Positions 6,604 through 13,858 of a DNA stretch of 35,000 nucleotides are shown here, piece by piece. The DNA is taken from assembly GCA_039794405.1 (NCBI GenBank), contig JBDIVL010000043.1:1-35000 (forward strand), written 5' to 3'. The DNA comes from JBDIVL01 sp039794405 (GTDB lineage Bacteria > Planctomycetota > Brocadiia > Brocadiales > Brocadiaceae). The notes beneath the pieces were generated by a model that saw nothing but the letters and a program-made list of their open reading frames with translations, was not told the DNA's origin and did not search any database. Each line of letters opens with the position of its first letter. The stretch's first letter is position 1. A program made the translations under genes and the position numbers.

Positions 6604-7947
6604 TTACAATTTATTTTGCATAATCTCTTTCAAACATTCTTCAAAAATTGACAAAGCAACATCAGCATCATTTTTGGAAAGAATTAATGGCGGACAAAAG
6701 CGAATAGCACTCCTTCCACAGCTCAAGAGTAGAAGCCCTTTTAAAAATGCTTTTTGGACAATACTATCCCGTTCTTCTGGTGCGAATTCTTTGGTCTCTT
6801 TATCTTTTACAATCTCAACAGCAAGCATTAAACCCAGACCTCTGATATCTCCAATGACGGGATATGTGCGTTCTAATTTCTTTAATTCATCCATTATGTA
6901 CGTACCCTGTTTTGCTGCATTTTCCAGTAATCCACCCTGAAGAAGTTCAATAGTGGCAAGCGCAGCTTTACAGCTAACAGGGTTCCCTCCAAAGGTACTT
7001 GCATGGCTGCCAGGCCCCCAGTCCATAATTTCATTTAATGCAACGGTAGCAGACAAGGGAAGCCCTGATGCTATACCTTTAGCAACAGCAATGATGTCCG
7101 GAACCACATGAAAGTGTTCGGAAGCAAACATCTTGCCTGTCCGCCCCATGCCTGATTGTACTTCGTCAGCAATATAAAGGATATTATAATCCCGGGTTAA
7201 TTGATACAACGCTCTATGAAATTCTTTTGGCGGTACGATGTATCCACCCTCTCCCTGAATAATCTCAACAAAAATCGCGGCTACGTCTTCGGGAGGGACT
7301 TTTGTTTTAAATAATTCTTCTCTTATCCATGTTACACAGGCCATATTACACGTTTCCGGGACCAGGCCGTAATGGCATCGATAGCAATACGCATAGGGGA
7401 TGTGAATAACCTCAGGAACGAGGGGTAAAAAATGCCTCCTCTGGCTTAACTTGCTCGCGGTAAGAGAAAGAGCACCCATAGTTCTCCCGTGAAAGGCATT
7501 ATAAAAAGCAATGACAATACTTTTCTTTGTATGATAACGTGCTAACTTAAAAGCGGCCTCCACAGATTCGGCACCGGAATTTCCAAAAAAAACTTTTTTT
7601 GTTTGAGATCCCGGACAAATTGCACAAAGTTTTTCAGCCAATAAAATTTGTAATGGGTTATAAAAATCTGCGCCGGACATATGGATCAGGGCATCTGCCT
7701 GGTCGGATATTGAAGATATTATCCGGTCATGATTATGTCCGGTATTACAAACAGCTACACCTGCTGTAAAATCAAGGAATATATTATTATCGACATCTTC
7801 TACAAGCATGCCTTTTGCGCTCTTTACCACAAGCGGGTAGCTTTTGGTTGAAGAGGGAGAAATAAATGTCTTTTCCTTTTCCAAATATTGAATTGCATGA
7901 GGACCGGGTAATTTTGTTCGTATACAAGGATAATTTTTTGCAATCAT
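6604..7947 (-). CDS. Class III PLP-dependent aminotransferase (GabT/ArgD-like or amino-acid racemase-like)
   Basis: The 447 residues match fold-type I, class III aminotransferases. The phosphate-binding GNSGAESVEAA is at 122-132, AFHGRTMGALSLT at 151-163, and the PLP ring partner Asp in IADEVQSGMGRTG at 259-271. The Schiff-base lysine is K290 in AVAKGIASGLPLSA. The STFGGNP loop and an RFCPPL-type tail are also present. Residues 188-204 carry Cys at 188, 191, 200 and 204 (CYRC, ETC, MAC), an insertion I associate with a subgroup of acetylornithine/4-aminobutyrate-type enzymes that includes amino-acid racemases. The likely substrate is an omega-amino acid or a broad set of amino acids, and the exact reaction is unresolved. 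GAGG precedes ATG 7947. The small unknown gene lies 29 bp upstream and is probably co-transcribed. Confidence 0.85.
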   Translation of the reverse strand: MIAKNYPCIRTKLPGPHAIQYLEKEKTFISPSSTKSYPLVVKSAKGMLVEDVDNNIFLDFTAGVAVCNTGHNHDRIISSISDQADALIHMSGADFYNPLQILLAEKLCAICPGSQTKKVFFGNSGAESVEAAFKLARYHTKKSIVIAFYNAFHGRTMGALSLTASKLSQRRHFLPLVPEVIHIPYAYCYRCHYGLVPETCNMACVTWIREELFKTKVPPEDVAAIFVEIIQGEGGYIVPPKEFHRALYQLTRDYNILYIADEVQSGMGRTGKMFASEHFHVVPDIIAVAKGIASGLPLSATVALNEIMDWGPGSHASTFGGNPVSCKAALATIELLQGGLLENAAKQGTYIMDELKKLERTYPVIGDIRGLGLMLAVEIVKDKETKEFAPEERDSIVQKAFLKGLLLLSCGRSAIRFCPPLILSKNDADVALSIFEECLKEIMQNKL

Positions 7948-7976
7948 ACATGCCTCGTAAAAGTGTTTTTAAAACC

Positions 7977-8294
7977 TTAGATTCTCTTATGACAATAATA
8001 TTTATATACCAAATCGGCAAACGCCCCGAGCGCATATGAACCTTTTCCAAGGTCCGCAAGGCATTTCTTTAATTCATGGAAATTTTTAAAATTTTCTGAT
8101 ATATACTGAGCTACAAATGTTTCGGCTGATAGAAAGTTTAATTCCGGGCCCTTATCATCTGAACTTTGGTAAATTTTGTAAGCTACAATGTCAGTAATTT
8201 TTTTCAAATCAATGTCTTTTACTTTAGAAATCATATCTTTCACAGTCTCAAAATCCAATCTTTGTTTATTTATAGACTCTTCATTAATTGGCAT
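7977..8294 (-). CDS. Small protein of unknown function
   Basis: I do not recognise this 105-residue protein. It is predicted soluble and mostly helical, with Lys- and Asp-rich stretches (DFETVKDMISKVKDIDLKK) followed by ELNFLSAETFVAQYISENF. A LGKGSYALGAFADLVYKYY segment lies near the C-terminus. Start ATG 8294 has GGAG about 8 bases upstream. It is the first gene of a short unit with the aminotransferase, driven from the shared promoter region at 8359-8387. It could help regulate or assemble the enzyme, but that is only a guess from position. Confidence 0.6.
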   Translation of the reverse strand: MPINEESINKQRLDFETVKDMISKVKDIDLKKITDIVAYKIYQSSDDKGPELNFLSAETFVAQYISENFKNFHELKKCLADLGKGSYALGAFADLVYKYYCHKRI

Positions 8295-8337
8295 TGTATT
8301 TCTCCACTACTTATTCTCAAAAATTCTCTTCTTGTAT

Positions 8338-8366
8338 TTGACAAATGCATATTTTATAAATATATT
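8338..8366 (+). promoter_or_regulatory. Sigma70-like promoter for the small TPR gene
   Basis: A perfect TTGACA (8338-8343), exactly 17 bases, then TATATT (8361-8366). Transcription would start near 8373, about 45 bases before the ATG at 8418. The -10 overlaps the -10 of the opposite promoter at 8359-8387. Confidence 0.65.
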
Positions 8367-8387
8367 TACCTATACGATCCTGGACAA
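8359..8387 (-). promoter_or_regulatory. Divergent promoter for the unknown/aminotransferase unit
   Basis: On the minus strand TTGTCC (8387-8382), 17 bases, then TATATT (8364-8359). The start would be near 8352, giving a leader of about 58 bases to ATG 8294. Both -10 boxes lie within the palindrome AATATATT (8359-8366), so the two promoters share one melting region. Confidence 0.5.
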
Positions 8388-8417
8388 GATAAACCATTTA
8401 CTAAAATAACATAAAAC

Positions 8418-8855
8418 ATGGAAGAAGCCAAAAATAAACCCCTTAATTCTATTACATTACCAAGCTATAAATTCACTATTAGTTCGCCTGAATTTAAAAA
8501 AGAAGGTGAAGAGTTTATCATTTGGTTTTTCGAGGGAATTCTCGAAAAAAACCCAAATTATATCGAGTGCCTCATGTATTTAGGTAATGCGTACACAGCA
8601 CATGGAATGTATAAAAAAGGACTTCAGATTGACATAAAATTATGCCGTCTTAGGCCAGAAGATCCTATAATACACTATAACCTTGCCTGTAGTTATGCAC
8701 TGCTTAAAGATATTGATGCTGCCTTTGAAGCATTAGAAAAGGCAATTGCACTGGGTTACAAAGATATTTATCACCTGGAAAGGGATAAAGACCTAACTTC
8801 TTTAAGAGAGGATAACCGATACAAAAAATTGATCAAAAAAATGAAAAAGAATTAA
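8418..8855 (+). CDS. Small TPR protein
   Basis: The 145 residues hold two to three TPR units. One is at about 48-81 (NYIECLMYLGNAYTAHGMYKK, GLQIDIKLCRLRPED) and a second at about 82-115 (PIIHYNLACSYALLKDIDAAFEALEKAIALGYK). A short ending follows, DLTSLREDNRYKKLIKKM, which is a typical last TPR turn in such small proteins. There is no signal peptide, so it is probably cytoplasmic and a protein-binding adaptor. It is the only plus-strand gene between 3.2 and 30.6 kb, and it has its own promoter. No clear ribosome binding site precedes ATG 8418. Confidence 0.75.
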   Translation: MEEAKNKPLNSITLPSYKFTISSPEFKKEGEEFIIWFFEGILEKNPNYIECLMYLGNAYTAHGMYKKGLQIDIKLCRLRPEDPIIHYNLACSYALLKDIDAAFEALEKAIALGYKDIYHLERDKDLTSLREDNRYKKLIKKMKKN

Positions 8856-8897
8856 CGAGGCCAAGCCTCAGGCCGATAAAAAGAGATGGAGATCACG

Positions 8898-8925
8898 GAT
8901 TATTGAGATTTTTATCTCTGTAATC
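8898..8925. terminator. Hairpin between convergent genes, possible bidirectional terminator
   Basis: GATTA (8898-8902) pairs with TAATC (8921-8925) and GAGAT (8905-8909) with ATCTC (8914-8918), with small internal mismatches and a T-rich loop. It lies between the ends of the TPR gene (8855, plus) and coaX (8990, minus). There is no strong T-tract, so termination is uncertain. Confidence 0.35.
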
Positions 8926-8989
8926 TGCGGTTCCAGCATCTTCCTCTAAAACTTGACTCATGTATGAAAATAACCCGCATACAAAGTAT

Positions 8990-9760
8990 TTAATGTTGTG
9001 TGTGAAAAGCGAGATGTGTTTTGTAAGTAATTTTTATTCCTTCCAGCGTAAGATAAGGAAGTACCAAAGTAATGAGCGGTATTTCCTGTGCCAGCATCTC
9101 TGCATTTCCACCTGTTGCGATTACCGTTGGCCTGTTATCTCTCAATTCATCACATAACATGCAAATAAGTTTGCTTACCATGCCAACGGCACCCCAATAA
9201 ATGCCGGATTTTATTGCCTCTTCTGTATTCTTTCCAAGAATACCTCTTGGTTTACTGATAGATACTTCGGGTAGAAGTGCTGTAGAGTGATGCAGTGCTT
9301 TAGAAAACATATCCACGCCAGGGGCAATAATCCCACCGAGGAAAGCCCCCTTGTTATCTATAGCATCGATAGTTATTGCAGTGCCTGCATCCACAACAAT
9401 TGCCCAATCTCTTATCCGTTCAAATGCAGCTATTGCATTTACCAATCGATCTACACCAACCCTTTCCGGGTATTCAGTTAAGATTGAAATAGGAACCGGA
9501 ACATCCCTGCCTATATTCCTGGGCTTTATCATGAGGTATTTTTGAATATACTCATGAACAACACGTTCTCCCTCTGGATTAACAGAAGAGATGATGACTG
9601 CTTGTATCCTGGAAAGGATTGCCGGAGTCAGAATTTGCGAAAAATTTACCTGGGTTGTACGTGGAGATGCATTTTTTACTGAATGGAAGGATTGCAAGGT
9701 ATCTTCTTCGAAGATCCCAATATGTATATTCGTATTACCAATATCGATTGCTAACCACAT
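8990..9760 (-). CDS. coaX: Type III pantothenate kinase
   Basis: CoaX phosphorylates pantothenate with ATP, the first step of coenzyme A synthesis in the cytoplasm. The 256-residue length is standard. The ASKHA-fold motifs are all present: phosphate loop DIGNTN (6-11), GVDRLVNA (102-109) with the catalytic Asp, DAGTAITID (124-132), GGIIAPGVD (142-150), and TGGNAEML (216-223). Unlike type I and II kinases, this family resists CoA feedback. It starts 8 bp after obg ends and is probably the last gene of the rng-rplU-rpmA-obg unit. No ribosome binding site is evident, which suggests coupling to obg. Confidence 0.95.
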   Translation of the reverse strand: MWLAIDIGNTNIHIGIFEEDTLQSFHSVKNASPRTTQVNFSQILTPAILSRIQAVIISSVNPEGERVVHEYIQKYLMIKPRNIGRDVPVPISILTEYPERVGVDRLVNAIAAFERIRDWAIVVDAGTAITIDAIDNKGAFLGGIIAPGVDMFSKALHHSTALLPEVSISKPRGILGKNTEEAIKSGIYWGAVGMVSKLICMLCDELRDNRPTVIATGGNAEMLAQEIPLITLVLPYLTLEGIKITYKTHLAFHTQH

Positions 9761-9768
9761 AGGGGTTT

Positions 9769-10779
9769 TTATTTGTGGGCTTCGATTTCACTCAAGGCAC
9801 TTGCAATCATCTTAAGAAGTGTATTTATATTTTTGCCAGTAATCAATGAGACAGGACAAACAGATTTGGATATTTTCTCTTCCAGGGTCTGAATACACTT
9901 ATCACCGGTTTCCGGATCAAGAAGATCCAATTTATTCGCAACAACAATCTCTCTTTTCTCAGCAAGTTGAGGACTGTATTGTTTTAATTCATCCCGAACA
10001 ATGCGATATGCGTCAAACGGGTCCATCCTCGCAAAAGGCGAAACGTCCAAAAGATGTACTAATAATTTTGTTCTCTCAATATGCCGGAGAAATTCATCTC
10101 CAAGCCCTATCCCTTTGTGTGCCCCTTCAATAAGTCCGGGGATATCCGCAACGACAAATCTTCCATAATCATCAATTTCCACTATCCCTAGTTGAGGCTG
10201 TAAAGTAGTGAATGGGTAATCAGCAATTTTCGGTCTAGCAGCAGATATGCGTGAGAGTAATGTTGATTTTCCCGCATTGGGCATTCCGATGATACCAACA
10301 TCCGCGAGTAATTTTAATTCAAGAATAAGCCAGCGCTCCTCACCCGGTTTACCCTTTTCTGCATAACGAGGAACCTGATTGGTGGCACTAGCAAAATGCG
10401 TATTTCCTCTTCCGCCTTTTCCTCCCCGTGCAATAACGATCGTCTCACCCACAGTACTCATATCCTTTAAAATCCTACCGCTTTCTTTATCCTTGATTAC
10501 CGTTCCTCTTGGAAGGTCTATAATAAGGTCTTTACCATGTTTGCCATCCTTAGTTGACCCTTTTCCGTGAGCGCCACTTTCTGCAATGTATTTTACCCGT
10601 GAAGTAAGGTCGAGTAGTGTATCGATTTTATCGCTAACATGTAATATAACATCCCCGCCTTTACCTCCATCGCCGCCATCCGGCCCTCCATGAGGGACGT
10701 ATTTTTCTCTCCGGAAACTTACACAACCGTTTCCTCCATCACCTCCTTTCACAAATATGGCAGCTTCATCAACAAACAT
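9769..10779 (-). CDS. obg: GTPase Obg (CgtA)
   Basis: Obg is an essential GTPase that binds the 50S subunit and links ribosome assembly to growth control. The 336 residues show the glycine-rich Obg domain (1-158, with GGDGGNG, GGPDGGDGGKGGD and GGKGGRGN). The G domain follows: G1 GMPNAGKS (165-172), G2 YPFTT (188-192), G3 DIPGLIEGA (212-220), G4 NKLD (282-285), and a G5-like SLITGKN. It lacks the C-terminal OCT domain seen in some Gram-positive homologues. It follows rpmA by about 126 bp, the common L21-L27-Obg order. No ribosome binding site is obvious at ATG 10779. Confidence 0.97.
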   Translation of the reverse strand: MFVDEAAIFVKGGDGGNGCVSFRREKYVPHGGPDGGDGGKGGDVILHVSDKIDTLLDLTSRVKYIAESGAHGKGSTKDGKHGKDLIIDLPRGTVIKDKESGRILKDMSTVGETIVIARGGKGGRGNTHFASATNQVPRYAEKGKPGEERWLILELKLLADVGIIGMPNAGKSTLLSRISAARPKIADYPFTTLQPQLGIVEIDDYGRFVVADIPGLIEGAHKGIGLGDEFLRHIERTKLLVHLLDVSPFARMDPFDAYRIVRDELKQYSPQLAEKREIVVANKLDLLDPETGDKCIQTLEEKISKSVCPVSLITGKNINTLLKMIASALSEIEAHK

Positions 10780-10905
10780 AGCTTAAAAATAATACAAAAG
10801 GTATTCGGCACCGACTTACTCACCGATACTCCGTTACCCGGTTACCATGACAGAATATGCACCCGGACAAAAACAGGAAAAATTTATGAGAGAAACTTTC
10901 GTTGT

Positions 10906-11154
10906 TTATTGGGGCGTTGAATATACACTTACACGGCGCCTTGTTTCAAATTTCACAACACCGTCTATCTTGGAAAAGAGTGTATCGTCCCTTCCAATGC
11001 CGACATTCAATCCAGGCCTAAATTTTGTTCCACACTGACGAACAATGATAGAACCGGAGGTTACAAATTGTCCGCCATATCTTTTTATACCACGCATCTG
11101 CGGGTTACTATCTCTTCCATTCTTTGAAGAACCTTGTCCTTTTTTATGTGCCAT
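10906..11154 (-). CDS. rpmA: 50S ribosomal protein L27
   Basis: L27 sits at the peptidyl-transferase centre with its N-terminus near the tRNA ends. The 82 residues start MAHKKGQGSSKNGRDSNPQ and continue with RGIKRYGGQFV, GSIIVRQCGTKFRPG and GRDDTLFSKIDG, the full family pattern. The N-terminus begins directly at the functional AHKKG, so there is no cleavable leader of the Firmicutes type. GGAGGG lies at ideal distance before ATG 11154. It lies between rplU (31 bp upstream) and obg. Confidence 0.98.
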   Translation of the reverse strand: MAHKKGQGSSKNGRDSNPQMRGIKRYGGQFVTSGSIIVRQCGTKFRPGLNVGIGRDDTLFSKIDGVVKFETRRRVSVYSTPQ

Positions 11155-11185
11155 ATCGCAAACCCTCCATTTTGAAAAAATATTG

Positions 11186-11506
11186 TTAAGATAAAAGAAT
11201 TTCTTTAATTTTTATTTGCGTGTATTTCTCACGGTGTCCTCTCCTCGTCATGGATTCCTTCCTTCTGCGAAATTTTATGGTCATTGATTTGGGACTTTTC
11301 TTTACAGCCTCAACCTCTGCAATAACCTTTGCATTTTTATTAGCTGTCGCCCCAAAGGTTACATTTCCATCTTCACCGGAGTAAACTAATACGTCGTGAA
11401 ATTCCAAAGTTTCTCCTTTTTGCGCACCGGCTTTTAAGTCAATAAGATGGCGCTCACCGGATCTAACCTTGTACTGTTTACCTCTATCCTTTATTATTGC
11501 GTACAT
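11186..11506 (-). CDS. rplU: 50S ribosomal protein L21
   Basis: L21 binds 23S rRNA in the large subunit. The 106 residues match the family: MYAIIKDRGKQYKVRSGE, LIDLKAGAQKGETLEFHDVL, a central VTFGAT strand, then the basic KFRRRKESMTRRGHREKYTQIKI core. AAGGAGA precedes ATG 11506 at a good distance. It is preceded by rng (81-bp gap) and followed by rpmA, the widely conserved arrangement. Confidence 0.98.
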   Translation of the reverse strand: MYAIIKDRGKQYKVRSGERHLIDLKAGAQKGETLEFHDVLVYSGEDGNVTFGATANKNAKVIAEVEAVKKSPKSMTIKFRRRKESMTRRGHREKYTQIKIKEILLS

Positions 11507-11587
11507 GCGTTGCTGTCTCCTTTCTCTTATTTAACGTAACGGAATATTTTTATCTTGCTGAAATGAGATAAAAGGCCTTGTCAGAAG

Positions 11588-13114
11588 TTATATCACAACC
11601 AGTTCATTCTTCTGGTTTAAATAGCGAATATCTATTTTGCCGTACTCATGATCTAATGCACTAAAAATATGTACCTTTTTATGATAAGATTCTTCAATTT
11701 CTATCATTTGCTTTCTTTTTTGATTTTGTAAGTAATTCGCAACCTCCGGGTTTACAAAAATTTCAATTTTTGCAATTTGCGGCAAATGAATTACAGATTT
11801 TATATCTCTCATAGCATTTAAACAAAGGGTCTCTACCGTCTTGGCGTATCCTGTTCCGCGACAAAATTTGCATTCTTCAAAAAGAACATCTCGAAGGCTG
11901 TATCGGATCCTTTGCCGGGTAAGCTCAATAGTGCAAAATTTTGACATCTTCAGCATCTTCGTCCGCGCCTTATCTCTTTTTAAGGCCTCCGTAAGGGCCT
12001 TCTCGATGGCATGGATATGCGTTTCCTCCCGCATGTCAATAAAATCAATTACAATTACGCCTCCCAGATCCCTTAATCGTATTTGACGTGAGACTTCTTT
12101 TGCAGCCTTGAGGTTAGTCTTAAAAGCAGTTTCTTCCGGATCACTCTCCTCTTTAAACCGACCGCTATTGACGTCTATTGCAACAAGCGCCTCCGTCTGT
12201 TCGATTACGATTGAACCCCCGCGGGGCAAAGGAATTTTCTTGGAATTTATGTCTTCAATATCTTTTTCAATATTATATTTGTGAAATAATGGCTTATCCT
12301 CGGCGTAAAGTGTTAAAAGTTTTTCATATTTCGGCATAATAATTCTTAAAAAATCCTGCGTTCTTTCGTAAACAGATTTTGAATCTACAATGATTTCCCG
12401 CACATCTGTTGAAAAGATATCCCTTATGGTGCGAATAACGAGATCACTTTCTTGATAAATAGTCGCAGGGGCATTGATATTCCGCGACCGCTTTTCAATA
12501 TTTTTCCAAAGCCTTAATAAATAGTGGAAGTCCTTGTGAATTTCTTTTTTCGTCTGCTGTACCCCTGCCGTTCGTATAATGAAGCCAACGTTTGGAGGGG
12601 GACTCAAACTCTCGAGTATCTTTTTTAATCGCTGCCGTTCTTCCTCATTCGAAATCTTCCGTGAAACCCCATGACGAGATACGCCAGGCATCAAAACCAA
12701 ATATCTCCCTGGCAAACTGATATACGTCGTTAAACTGGGACCTTTTGTACCAATCCCTTCCTTTGTTACCTGAACCAGTATCTCTTGTCCCTGATGCAAA
12801 AGATGGCGTATTTTATAGAATTCCCGATGCGGTTTTACAGCAGCTTCTGTTTCCGTTGTCTGGCTTCCACCTCCAGGTTCCTGAGGTGGCATTATATCTG
12901 ACACATGAAGAAATCCATTCTTTCTTAGTCCAATATCAATAAACGCTGCTTCTATACTTGATTCAATATTAACAACTTTTCCCTTGTAAATATTTCCAGC
13001 AATTTGTTCCCGGGAACTTCTTTCAATATAAAGTTCTTCAAGGACATTATTTTCTAAAATGGCAATACGACATTCTTCAGGTTCAACTGCATTTATAAGC
13101 ATCCTCTTATCCAT
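11588..13114 (-). CDS. rng: Ribonuclease G/E family endoribonuclease
   Basis: This is a single-strand-specific RNase for rRNA maturation and mRNA turnover. Its 508 residues fit RNase G and the catalytic half of RNase E; the long degradosome tail is absent. An S1 RNA-binding domain lies at about 38-130 (GNIYKGKVVNIESSIEAAFIDIG, NGFLHVSDI) with a Gly/Thr/Glu-rich insertion at 78-95. Catalytic metal ligands are D313 in VAIDVNSGR and D357 in VIDFIDM. The Zn-link CKFC is at 415-418. GAGAGGA precedes ATG 13114. It begins 11 bp after the TIGR03936 gene, so the two are likely coupled. Genes of this family commonly lie next to rplU and rpmA. Confidence 0.95.
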   Translation of the reverse strand: MDKRMLINAVEPEECRIAILENNVLEELYIERSSREQIAGNIYKGKVVNIESSIEAAFIDIGLRKNGFLHVSDIMPPQEPGGGSQTTETEAAVKPHREFYKIRHLLHQGQEILVQVTKEGIGTKGPSLTTYISLPGRYLVLMPGVSRHGVSRKISNEEERQRLKKILESLSPPPNVGFIIRTAGVQQTKKEIHKDFHYLLRLWKNIEKRSRNINAPATIYQESDLVIRTIRDIFSTDVREIIVDSKSVYERTQDFLRIIMPKYEKLLTLYAEDKPLFHKYNIEKDIEDINSKKIPLPRGGSIVIEQTEALVAIDVNSGRFKEESDPEETAFKTNLKAAKEVSRQIRLRDLGGVIVIDFIDMREETHIHAIEKALTEALKRDKARTKMLKMSKFCTIELTRQRIRYSLRDVLFEECKFCRGTGYAKTVETLCLNAMRDIKSVIHLPQIAKIEIFVNPEVANYLQNQKRKQMIEIEESYHKKVHIFSALDHEYGKIDIRYLNQKNELVVI

Positions 13115-13125
13115 AGATTTTCCTC

Positions 13126-13752
13126 TCAGTTTGCAGAAGAAGAAAGGTTGACCTTTGTCCTAATAATCTCAAAGAGCTCTTTTTTTTCGGTTCTCCATAA
13201 GGCCTGGAGTACTTCTTCAGGTCTTGCCATACCTTCTGATGTCATCTTTACCGATAAAATTAAGCCATAAGGCATTATATTGATTTCTTGAATAGATGGC
13301 CGAATATCAAAGGATTTTTGATATCCATCCCTAATACGATTTATAACAATCGACGATTGTTGTAAAAATTCCCGTACCTTTAATGTTTTTAGAAGGCTCG
13401 TATCTTTAAAGATAATCTCATAGGTTACATCACGAACCTGACTTTTTCGAGAATGTGGCAGAACTTCCCCTGAGAGAATTTTGATCTCTTTTGGTAGTTG
13501 CTGACTCAGATGTTCAATAAAGACCTCAGGAGATAATGGTTCAAGTAACTCCAGTTCTAAAACCTCATCTCTACCAGTTACTCCAACACTAAGAGCCAAA
13601 GGGATGGACAATTTTGGGTGAGGGTTAAAACCTTTAGTCATCGCAATAGGTATGTTAGCCCTTCTAATAGCCCTTTCAAAAACCTTCATCAAATCATGAT
13701 GAGAGATAAAACGAATATCTCCTAACTTATTAAATCGAATACGTATTCTTAT
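13126..13752 (-). CDS. TIGR03936/DUF2344 family protein, unusual start
   Basis: This family is usually found either fused to, or next to, a TIGR03960 radical SAM protein; its function is unknown. The canonical starts at 13692 (TTG) and 13689 (ATG) would begin at LMKVFERAIRRA. However, the frame upstream encodes RIRIRFNKLGDIRFISHHD, which is the family's conserved N-terminal strand. The frame stays open to a TAA near 13840, yet has no ATG, GTG or TTG before 13692. I therefore place the start near 13752 (ATA) or 13755 (ATC), with GGAAGG about 12-15 bases ahead. Downstream motifs GFNPHPKLSIPLALSVGVTG and DEVLELEL are typical. The C-terminal 40 residues (RPEEVLQALW) are also of the family type. 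The next gene, rng, is 11 bp away. The exact start is uncertain, but the gene identity is firm. Confidence 0.85.
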   Translation of the reverse strand: MRIRIRFNKLGDIRFISHHDLMKVFERAIRRANIPIAMTKGFNPHPKLSIPLALSVGVTGRDEVLELELLEPLSPEVFIEHLSQQLPKEIKILSGEVLPHSRKSQVRDVTYEIIFKDTSLLKTLKVREFLQQSSIVINRIRDGYQKSFDIRPSIQEINIMPYGLILSVKMTSEGMARPEEVLQALWRTEKKELFEIIRTKVNLSSSAN

Positions 13753-13814
13753 GATATTGCTAACGGACCTTCCAAATATTAAATAAGCACAATAAATTAA
13801 AACACTTATGAGAA

Positions 13815-13843
13815 ATTCTAATAACGATACTTACCCCTGTCAA
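13815..13843 (-). promoter_or_regulatory. Sigma70-like promoter for the TIGR03936-rng-rplU-rpmA-obg unit
   Basis: On the minus strand a perfect TTGACA (13843-13838), 17 bases, then TAGAAT (13820-13815). Transcription would start near 13808, about 55 bases before the proposed start of the TIGR03936 gene. It lies just after the end of the HPr-EI gene and gives the ribosome-related genes their own promoter. Confidence 0.65.
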
Positions 13844-13858
13844 GCAATATTTTAACCA

